Source: Embiotoca jacksoni
Taxonomy: Eukaryota > Chordata > Actinopteri > Embiotocidae
Reading direction: 5' to 3'
Length of the DNA stretch: 64,000 bases
Assembly: GCA_022577435.1 (NCBI GenBank)
Contig: JAKOON010000011.1
Coordinates: forward strand, 17,237,802-17,301,801
Shown here: piece by piece, positions 37,141 through 46,638 of the stretch
Position numbering within the stretch: the first letter of the stretch is position 1
Layout: every line of letters begins with the position of its first letter
Translations under genes and position numbers: made by a program
Notes under the pieces: generated by a model
What the model was told of the DNA's origin: nothing
Databases searched by the model: none
The model's input: only the letters and a program-made list of their open reading frames with translations

Positions 37141-38325
37141 TGTGTGCAGCCACTAACCTTACACTGCACATGCCATCCAAGTCACTTCGATAGATCAACT
37201 TATAAAATCATGTTTATCGATTTTTTTTTTTAAATCAATAAACAAATTGGTAATTACCATAACTAATTAAATCTCCTTGGTAAATAAAGAGAGCAATAAT
37301 ACGGACGAGGTGTGCTTGCTCATAATATTAAGGTGTTACATCACTGAGATGGACAGAGGCAAGAAGAAAGTATGTAAAATGTAAAATAGTAGTAGAGAAT
37401 AGGGTAAAAAAAATTAAAGACATTAGAGATATAACATTTTTAAAAAACGACACTGTATACATACTGTACATAATATAATGCACAAATATTAGCCTAAGAA
37501 ACAGAAGAGAATATAAAGATATAATAATGACTTTAACTGATAGTTTGATTCAATAAATTGACCAATCACTGTAGCTCTGACGTTATATCTGTCATATGAC
37601 AGCAACACAGCGTATATCCACTGGGGATATTTAAATAGTTGGATATGTAGTGTCACAATAAATCTATGATGAATCTTTAATCTAATAGTCTAATCTACAT
37701 TTACATGGCAACGGCTCCTCAACTTTACACGGTGGACAGCCTCGTTCTTTCAACTCTATGCAACATGTGAAGTATTTATTAGGTACCAATCTTGCATGCT
37801 AAGACACATCAAAGTTGTGATATGGTATTAAACTTATTCCACTTTATAGTGACTCCTGGCACTCGCATCTTGTATACAATATTTATAGGTACAAGTGAAA
37901 TGTATGAGCGAAGCGCAATTTTGGTGTTTTCACTGGTTTTCATTTAATGCAAAATAAAATGAAATGCCAAAATATCAGCACCATTCAGCACAAAGAAATA
38001 TGAGTGTAGTTTTAAAAGCTGTGCGGGTCAGTTGTTTTTTTTTTTTATATTAAAACTACAACCCCCAGAACTACTGAAAGAGACATGAAGACCAGTACAG
38101 GTGAGTTCAGGTAAGCAGTCTTCTAACTTCTAACTTGACTTCTGTAACATTAACTAACGCTATAAAAGCAGACGTACATTTGTCGGAAAAAACAACAACA
38201 TAATGTCTTCATTGTTTTCTAGTAAAACCAAAACTACTGAAAACACTCTAAGAAGCATGAATCTCACCTTTGTGTTGCTTGTCGAAGTTGTTGAAGCTGC
38301 GATGTCACGTGATATTTAGGCTCAC

Positions 38326-38460
38326 CTTAATGACGCTGCGGTTTCCTGAGTGAGGCGCTGCTGCTGCTCTTCTCCGGCGGCACCGGGTCAGAACCTCCTC
38401 TGTGACGACACCACTTTATGCTGATAGGTTTTCTGTTTCACCGACATGCAAGACCTTCAG
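38326..38460 (-). promoter_or_regulatory. Possible distal first exon/promoter, minus strand
   Basis: A GC/CpG-rich patch (around ccggcggcaccggg) in AT-rich DNA, ending on the minus strand with donor GTGAGC at 38,325. Apart from one short upstream ORF there is no coding frame, so an untranslated first exon is likeliest. The next exon candidate downstream is 34,356-34,430. The right limit is arbitrary. Confidence 0.35.
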
Positions 38461-38520
38461 AGCAGTTATCTCCTGTAATTACCTCTACTCATTTATTGAT
38501 CTGCTCCTTCTGTAGCTCAG

Positions 38521-38613
38521 GTTTTACATCTGGACACGGACACACTGTAGTTTTACATCTGGACACGGACACACTGTAGTTTTACATCTGGACACACACT
38601 GTAGTTTTACATC
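38521..38613. repeat. 29-bp minisatellite, three units
   Basis: Tandem copies of a unit beginning gttttacatctggacac; the third copy lacks a few bases. It lies just upstream of the GC-rich patch at 38,326-38,460. Confidence 0.9.
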
Positions 38614-39008
38614 CAGCAAAAAAGCTGTAAAAAGAGGTTGTTTCTATTAAACATACTTAGATTTAATTTAACATTGTGTCTGGTCTGTACATTTTAGAGA
38701 GCAACATATTTGGGTGAATAAACAGTGTCAGCTCATCAGTCTGAAATATTGAGGTTTACACTTATACGCTTAAAATACAAAGCAGCTGCAGGTTATATGA
38801 TATAAGAGCTATATGAACAAGCTGCTGCTGCTGAGACAGCTAGACAGATTTGTATGTGTTGGCATGTTGCTTATTGATGATGAAATGTTTTATGGTACAA
38901 ACCTGAACATGATAGGCAGGTCAGATGATCTATGTCTTTGCAAGTTTCTGTTGTAAGGACCTCACTGTGTTCAGAGCCCTGACGAGAGTTATGTTGTGTG
39001 GTGTAGAA

Positions 39009-39150
39009 TCAGAAAGCAGGCTAGAATAGACCAATCAGAGAGCAGGTTAGAATAGACCAATCAGATAGCAGGGTAGAATAGACCAATCAGATAGCAGGGT
39101 AGAATAGACCAATCAGAAAGCAGGATATAATAGACCAATCAGATAGCAAG
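39009..39150. repeat. 26-bp minisatellite with a CCAAT motif in each unit
   Basis: About five and a half units of agcaggNtagaatagaccaatcaga-type sequence. Each full unit carries CCAATCAGA, a match to the NF-Y (CCAAT-box) core. Unit-to-unit differences are few. Confidence 0.92.
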
Positions 39151-40579
39151 TTTTCAGATAGTGTTCAATGAAAATAAATATGGCTCTAATTAACGTTAAT
39201 GTGTGGTCAGATATTCTCAGACGGGTGTCAGTGTGTTTGCTGTATTTAGATGACACTGTGGAGTCATGTAGTTTTTCTGTTTTGCTGATGTTCCTTTACT
39301 TGGTCACAAGAGGGCGCAGTGGCTCAAGTTGTTGCAGATGGCACAATGAAAACGAAATTCTTATAGCTCATGCTGAGGTGCAGGAGAACCAAATTTAGGG
39401 TTTAATTTTTTTTTCACATGCATTAAATAACATGAATGTAACATTTAACAGATTATGTTTGAAAGATTATAATATATTATAACTAAATCCCTATTAGTCT
39501 GTAAATCTACAAACCATAGGCTGAGATTTGGTTTAAAACCTACATCTTTTAGTGAAACTGTTATATTTTGTGCAAATGCCACAACTGACTTCCAAACAGA
39601 AATGGTCATTGGTGCTTTCTGGAGGTTTGTAAATAATTCAGATGGTAGAAAGTTGTTTCTGTGGAAAAGGCTGACGCACCACTTCAGTTTTATATATGGT
39701 CGAAAGAGGTTTGTAAATATTTTAAAAGATGATCTAATATCAGGAATGACAGGAATGTGATGCATAAAACAAACCGTTTATTTCTACTCCAGAGTCAAAG
39801 AGTCACAGTTTTAATGTGAAGAAAACAGCTGCAGACAGAAAGAGTCTTTAACAATTCAATTTGTTATACTTGGAATAAATTCCATTGATTGCTGGGTTTT
39901 TAATCCGAATTTCACTTTGTGGTTGTATAATCTTTCTTAACGTCAAACATGACCGGTGTACTGTGGTTTTTAAAAATATATTTACGAACCACAGCAGCTC
40001 CGTCAATGCAGTCAAATCCTGAGTAAGCTTTGACTCTCTGGGAGGAAAAAGAAGATCAAAGACACTATAATCTCAAGTGAAAATGTCAAACTGCAAGGTA
40101 GCTGTGAAGGACCAAACAGATGGAGTCTTTTAAAGGCAGTGAAGGTGCGAACATCTCAAGATCAATCACACTATAAACAGGTGTGGACGGCCACAGACGC
40201 TGCTTCACTTCCTGACACGCTGATGATCAGCATTCCCCATATACAGACAGTTATTCCATACAAGCACTGCTTTCAGGATGTTTGTTTTCATCAATAAAAA
40301 TAACAGATAGTATAAATGCAGCCTCAGACTGAGGTAAACCGATGAGCTTCATCTCCTCGTAAGGTTTTTGGTAGGAGTCCCAACACCATCATCGCAACCA
40401 GGTGAGCCCCTGCAGGAAGCAGGTGCTGTTTGTTTTTACTTCATGGTCCATCAAATGCCCGTGTAAGAGGTGACACTGGGACATTATATTCCATCTGTTT
40501 GTGAGTGTCAAAGATGTGGTCCACCTGGGCTGATGTTCACAACCAGATTCAGCTGAATCCTCACAGAGCTCTGTGGCCG

Positions 40580-40590
40580 TCACAGCTTTC
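40580..40590 (-). CDS. sema4d: Possible terminal codons of the alternative sema4d form
   Basis: After the acceptor CATCTCTCCCCTGCAG the first bases complete a Gly codon and add Lys-Leu-stop. The following ~800 bases would be 3' UTR with AATAAA (minus strand) at 39,777. Short and therefore weakly supported. Confidence 0.3.
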
Positions 40591-41874
40591 CTGCAGGGGA
40601 GAGATGTTGTTGGGCGAGATGTTGTTGGGATTGATGCGCTAAAAACTCATCAAAAGGCACGTAAAGCCACAAGAAACCGTCATTCAGTATTAGAAAGGAA
40701 AATTATGTTAAGTGGTAATAATACAAGATTTGTAAAAAGCGTTGCCAACATCTTCGATTTTATCAGCAATTCACTCATGAATCTGAATAGTAATTCAGTC
40801 AAACTATCTGGCTCAAGTTAAGCCAGTTTATTATTTGGAAACGGCTTTGCAGTGAGGAAATCTGTGTTTTTCAGTTTAAACGAAGACTTCATAACTTCGC
40901 AAATAGTACATCTGAATCCACACATAACAAACGTAAACTTGACTATTGGAAGAAAACTCTAATATCTGTTAGATAACCTAAATGGGAAAAAGAAAGAAGG
41001 TATAGGATAAAGAAATGTGAGGTAAACTCTAATCTATATCTAATGAACAAATGATTTGCTACAATAAGAAATTCAAAAAGTTTTGTGATAAAGGTCTGGA
41101 GACTTGGGCTTATATTTTAGGGGGAAAATCTCCTTAGAAATCCTTTTAAGGGAACATGTAAGTGTTGAGTTATGCCCAACAGAATTAGCTGCATGTGGTT
41201 AATAGATCACGTAGTTCAGAAAATGCAGTTAGATGTAATGAAGTTAAAGGAACTGCAAGTGATTTATTTATCTGAATACTTCAAAGTTTCCAGAAGGCTG
41301 TTTTGCAAAGCTTTCATTCAGACTGAAAAAAAAAAAAAAGGTAGAGTAAAAGTCACGTAGAGCACTAAAGCTGTTTATTTTATGGAATATAAATCATCTG
41401 GCTTCTGCTTTGTATTCGTGATTATTTGCCGTTGCTCCAATAAATCTGGACTTTGTACTTTCTGCTCTGCTTTTTCTGCAAGAAAAAACAAACTCAATCG
41501 GGCAGAGAGTTCACTACACACCTAAAACCAAACATGCAGAGCAGACTAAAACTGGTGCACACCATGAAGTTCAATCCAGGCAACAGCATGATCACGGCAC
41601 TCTCAAAGAACAGAGACCTACCCAGGCCTTCTCCCATCTTTTTAGCAGCTGCTCGTGCTCAGTGAGCGCACCTCTCCATTGGTTCAAATCTCTGGATGGA
41701 ATGTTCTCCTCATCTGTCGAACAACAACATCTTTTATGCTATAAACCATTTCAATTATCCATCTCTGCACGGATTATAAAACCAAATTACGCCACGACCA
41801 CTCCGCATGCAGGACTCTGATCACCATGTAACTCTGGAGATTTTCACAGCCACACAAAAACCAGGCCCAGATAC

Positions 41875-42087
41875 CTCCAATAGTGAGGCGCAGGTCCACC
41901 TCAGACATGTCATTTCCTGTGCTGGCCTCGGCAACACAGTGGTAACGGGCGTCCTTGATCAGCGGCCCCTCTCGGAGCCAGCTGCTCACCAGTACCTCCC
42001 TCTGACCCAGCGGCCGGCGGTGCTCCATGATGGGGGTGTCCAGAGTGTGTCCGTTTATCAGCCAGTGAATGTGGACATCACTGGGAC
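41875..42087 (-). CDS. sema4d: Alternative sema4d exon B (Ig second half)
   Basis: 213 bp from acceptor TGTCCCGCAG to donor GTATCT. Continues exon A in frame: PSDVHIHWLINGHTLDTPIM, then LIKDARYHCVAEASTGNDMS and EVDLRLTIG, with the Ig Trp and the D-x-x-Y-x-C pattern. A likely last exon starts at 40,590 (acceptor CCCCTGCAG) and adds two or three residues before TGA; reading on without splicing gives a stop at 41,774. The resulting protein (~731 residues) has no transmembrane helix. Human SEMA4D has an annotated shorter isoform (738 residues) with an alternative C-terminus. Confidence 0.6.
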
Positions 42088-42362
42088 CTGCGGGACAAGA
42101 GTTGGACTTCGTGTTGACCGCTGATTGTCCAGACATGAAACGGGGAATACTTGCCTTTAGTCGGTCCGTTTGTAGGGTTCCGTTTCAGAGAGGACTTGTA
42201 GAGGTTTGATTACACATGCATAGATGAAATTATGTGCAAAAAAAGAACTCATCCTTTTTTCTCATTAGTTTCAAGCAGCACAAACACAGAAGTTTTCTCT
42301 ACTTTTGCCTACAAAAACGACGACCGAACTCAAAAACGTAAAACAAACCAGTGTTGAAAAGG

Positions 42363-42368
42363 TTTATT
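42363..42368 (-). terminator. sema4d: Candidate polyadenylation signal, sema4d membrane form
   Basis: TTTATT on the + strand (AATAAA on the gene strand), about 1.9 kb after the stop at 44,270; the best candidate I saw on the 3' side. Confidence 0.35.
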
Positions 42369-42993
42369 TCACCTCCCTAACAAGAGCCAAAGCCCCAAAA
42401 TGCCCCCTAGATTTATGTACATCTTCAAAAGGTATTTTTCCATATATACAAATATATTTACATTTGTTTGCAGGCACAAAAAATATCCAGATAAAGTCTT
42501 GAGATGCAAGACAGTTGAGCGTTTTATAATTTGTTCTGAGGAGAGCTTCTTTACATCCTGAACAGGAAGGATCCATTTCTTCTAAACTTTACATGTTTAC
42601 TGTGGTTATACAACAATATTCACACAACTGTACCTTTTGTTGACATCGAAGTGAGAACTGAGATGATCTGATCAGTGAGAGATTGACAGTTGAACAAGGA
42701 ATCCCAAGTTTGTCTTGCTTAACATTCACCCATTGAAAGACTCCTAAAAATGGAGATCAAAAGATCTCTACAAGTCAAGACACATAAAAAAATAAAGAAA
42801 AGGGGGGGGGGGGGGGCTTTTTACAAAGAAATCCGGGAACACACTCACGCCCAGTTAGTCAAGGTTTGGGTGACGCTGACATGCGAGGTGTAGAGAGATG
42901 AGAGGATGAGTGATGGGTTAGAAAGAGAGGAAGAGATTTCCAAGCCGAGCAGGTGTTTCTGAAGGAGGGTTCGGTGTCACAGGCACCACTCAC

Positions 42994-43308
42994 CCAGGGC
43001 GAGGCAGAAGAGGAGGAAGGACTCCTGGGCGTGAACCCCCCAGGCCTGGTCCTTCAGCAGGGGAGGCAGCAGTCTCACCTCCGCCTCCCGAGTCTCCACA
43101 TTGTGGAGCTCGGAGGAGGAGGAGGAGGAAGAAGAGGAAGAAGATGAAGAGGAAGGAGGGAGGGCAGAGGGAGTGCTACCGCCAGAGGAGAGCAGGGAGG
43201 ATGAAGTGTCGACAGGAGAGGAGGCTGTGAGAGGGAGTGACGGAGAAGAAGAGAGTTTTGAAGAAAAACAGGAAACAAGGGATGACGAAAGGGAGTCGAA
43301 TGAACAAT
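42994..43308 (-). CDS. sema4d: Alternative sema4d exon A (Ser-rich linker, Ig start)
   Basis: 315 bp open segment between acceptor TTTTTATAG and donor GTGAGT, entered in phase 1 like exon 14 and left in phase 1. It encodes a Ser/Pro/Thr-rich linker with a run of about 14 Ser (from GGA/GAA-type repeats on the + strand), then NVETREAEVRLLPPLLKDQA and FLLFCLALG, which looks like the first half of an Ig domain. It lies inside what would be the 3' UTR of the membrane form. Expression is inferred only. Confidence 0.6.
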
Positions 43309-44269
43309 CTATAAAAAAAAACAAAAAAACATCTGTAATAAATAAAATAAAACAAAAGGAAGATCACAAGTACTTACGCAGCAAACAAGATAATACCACA
43401 GATGTGACTCATCTTAAATAACAATCATCTGATAATGAACTAATACAGAAGGCTTAACAAAATTAAGATAGGAAAAAAAAACAACTTCAGATTGTTTCCA
43501 GGGCTGTAATATCAAGCATCATGTCATACTGTACAGTGTTTTTGTTGTTGTTATTAACAGACCACATGAGGGAGGATGACAAATGAAGGTTAATACACAG
43601 GCGTTACATCCGTGTAGGAATGTCGACTTCCCAGGGAGGAAAAGAAATAAAATACACAAGAGACTCAGCAGTGTCACTCAGGAGACGGCGGCTTGATATT
43701 TTCCAGCAAGTCGTCCTCGTGCTGTTTTCGCTTTTCGTCTGACCTTCAAACCCTCTGCCACCCCACCGGGTGAGCTTCAGGCCCACATACGGGGCGCTGC
43801 GGATGACAACACGGCGCCACGACATACGCAGCGAATCGTCCCTGAGAAAATGACTACAACGCTGAAGCTTTTACCCTCCGATAAACGACACACTGCTTCG
43901 CAACAAAAAGATGCAAAAGCTGCGAGAGAATATTTTTCACTCAGGCTGCAGAGACACGACTCCAATTTGGAAAACATCACAGTAACTTACCAATTTGGTA
44001 AACAATGTTTCCAATTTGGAATTTAAGAAAATAGCTTTTCTTGCTGGGCTAAGCTGAAAGAGTGCAGCGTCCTCGAACATTAAACGCCCTAAACCAGACA
44101 GCAGGAGTGAAAACTCTACAGCTCTAAGCGGGACGCCTCACGTAAGCTTCGTCGTGATTAAACTTCACGCGACGCTATCCACTGGACACCGTTTAGGCTT
44201 ATACATCAGGGGCAGCTGCAGACAGAGCGGGACCCCCTGCGGTCTCCGTGCCGAGGCTCAAGCTTACGG
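43309..44269 (-). other. sema4d: 3' UTR of sema4d membrane form / intron before exon A
   Basis: No coding frame recognised. In the membrane transcript this is 3' UTR; in the alternative transcript it is part of the intron between exon 13 and exon A. Confidence 0.5.
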
Positions 44270-45273
44270 CTAGCAGTTAGGTTCGTCTGCATCCGCGAAC
44301 TGGATGGGCTGAGATTCACAGTCCACGTCGAACGGTTTCTCCTGGGAGGAGCTGTCGCCTCCGAAGCTGTGAGAAGGGATGCGACCGTTGCTGCACTCCG
44401 GCTCGGTCTCGTAGCCGGTGTCACGCAGCGCCCGCAGGTTCTGAGTGGTTTGGCTGCCGTTCTGGGTCGGCCGCTCTGTCATGTTGACTTTGTCGGTTGC
44501 GGACGCTTCAATAAAACCGGCCTCACAGGCCCTGTACTCGGGCTGATGGGCGCTCTTGTGACTGCCCAGCAGAGCGGCTCGGAGACGCAGGCAAGGCGCC
44601 GGCAGATACTGCATGTAGCAGTTGTACACCAGCGCGGCTAGGAAGAGGAGGAAGAACAGGAGGAAGAGGAAGAGGAGGGCGGTGGTGTTGTTGTGCTGCA
44701 AGTACTCAGCTGCTGGGTCCTGGCTGTCTGGATGGGGGACGTTGGGGTTCGGGGGAAGAAGCTGCTTTGACTGGAACTTGACGGTGCTGCTGGGGGGCGG
44801 GGTTAGTGATGAGTCGGTCTGGGGTGGGGGGGTGAAGAGGACTGTGGTCGTGTAGCTGGGAGGGGCAAGTGCCGAGGTGAGCGGGACTCTGTCTGTTTTA
44901 AGATTACCTTCAGCCGCATGCGTGCCAGATGTCTCCCCGCTGCCGAGGGTGGTGGTCGCATGGCCCGCCTGCTGCGGGGGTCGGAGTGGAAGATCCAGAG
45001 TCAGGAAGTATCCCGCCAGGAGACGGCTGAAGTTCTTCCCGGCAGCGGGGGCCCATTCCACGGACCAGCACTCGTAGTAACCCTGATCCTCTGGACCCAC
45101 GCTGTAAATGAGGAGCCCGTTTTCGGCTATGAGGTGGAAGCGAGAGGCCTCGGTGAGAAGAGAGCCGTTTGACTTCCACATCACCTGGGCGAGGTTGGAG
45201 CGAACCAAACACGGCAACTCAGCAGAGCTTCCGGGTTTCACTGTGACACGCTGGTAGTCCTTCTGAGACTGAC
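44270..45273 (-). CDS. sema4d: sema4d coding exon 14 (Ig, stalk, TM, tail)
   Basis: 1004 bp to the stop. Encodes an Ig domain (AELPCLVRSNLAQVMWK ... DQGYYECWSVEW), a Pro/Thr/Ser stalk, the helix ALLFLFLLFFLLFLAALV, a juxtamembrane YNCYMQYLPAPCLRLRAALL and a ~100-residue tail. Local GC content is higher than in the flanks. Confidence 0.96.
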
Positions 45274-46170
45274 CTGACACTACAACGGCAAAAAAAAGGA
45301 CACAATAATGACTTTTGGATGGTTACAAGAAAATTCAGTGTATCCTGGAGAACAATCACACAACAGAGCTTACAATTAGAAAACGCAGACAAAAATTATA
45401 AATAAAAATGATATTAGGTTTTCAAACACTGAGGATGAAATGTGAGCATTCAGTATCCTGGATGATTTGTCATCACCCAGTTAGTCATGCTTTGAATTAG
45501 ATGTTGAGAAGCTTCAGGGGAGAAAACAGTGAAACCGTCTTATCTGTGTTCATGTTATCAGGCTGTAATCGAGCACGTCGCCTCCTACCTGCAGGACAGC
45601 TGTCTGCGTCACCGTTCAAGCTCTGGATTAGCCTCCTGAAAAACAAACAGGACTTTCATGAGTCCAAAATATTCACACACTCCAAGGAGACAGATTATAG
45701 AGGCCGAGACAGTAAAGCAGGTCGAACTGGTTGCAGTGTCGGCACAGATGTCTCTCGATGGTGGTTTTAATGGACGGCTGGAACACTGGTATGCTGAAAG
45801 GAGATATGAGGGTAAATCTGGGTAGTTACCAGAGCTGGTGGTTGGAAGTATCAAAGATATTGACACAGGCGGCGGTATGAGGGTCCCAGGCGCAGTAGGG
45901 GTCTCGCGCAAGGATACAGTCATCACAGGACGAATACCTGCTACAGAAAGCTGTAGGCGACTGGACGACGGCCGAGTCTGAACCAGCGTACAGGGATTGT
46001 GTCTGTGGAAGCACGAGATTATTCACGTTAACAAATGGGGGGAAAAAGCAACCTGGTGCTTAACTTAGTTTAAAGGCAACAAAGATGAACCCTTAAACAC
46101 ACATAAAACAAGTCTTCTAAAAAACCTGACATGTAAAGAACAACATGCAGTTAGCTGACCTTGAAAATGT

Positions 46171-46215
<45 letters not shown>

Positions 46216-46607
46216 CAACAACAACACACTGACCTCTGAGGACAGCACTAAGTTTTTGATGGATTCAGACTTCTTCAGGAGCTGGATCTCCTCCACGATG
46301 TGAACTTCTCCTTCGAACACCACCGACTTGTGCAGGACTCCCTTATCTGAAGAGGACGGGCAAAATGTCACTCAGCCAAGGTCAACGCTAGAAACACGAC
46401 TTTAATTTCTATATGTAGTGACAAGTTTAGGTGTTGTTTTTTAAAGTTTAAGGTAGGTAGGTAGGTAGGTATATACTTTATTAATCCCCGAGGGGACATT
46501 TTTTTTTTTTTTAAGCTGAAAGATGAAAACTTCCAAACACCCACATATGATAAAAGTTCAGAGTTTGACAACTTCAAAACTCAGTGACGAGGACATTCCT
46601 ATTCCTA

Positions 46608-46638
<31 letters not shown>

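Larger units (their letters stand above)
31311..41773. other. Non-coding interval between shc3 and sema4d
   Basis: No recognisable protein exon. I looked for the CKS2 and SECISBP2 genes that lie here in human and did not find them. Contents are listed separately: two dispersed repeats with recognisable edges, a repeat tail, two minisatellites, two possible untranslated minus-strand exons, two complex candidate elements, and a probable sema4d alternative 3' end (about 39.8-40.6 kb). Confidence 0.55.

Noticed and set aside
43101..43421. Glu-rich plus-strand ORF
   Set aside because: Complement of the poly-Ser repeat in alternative sema4d exon A; composition artefact.
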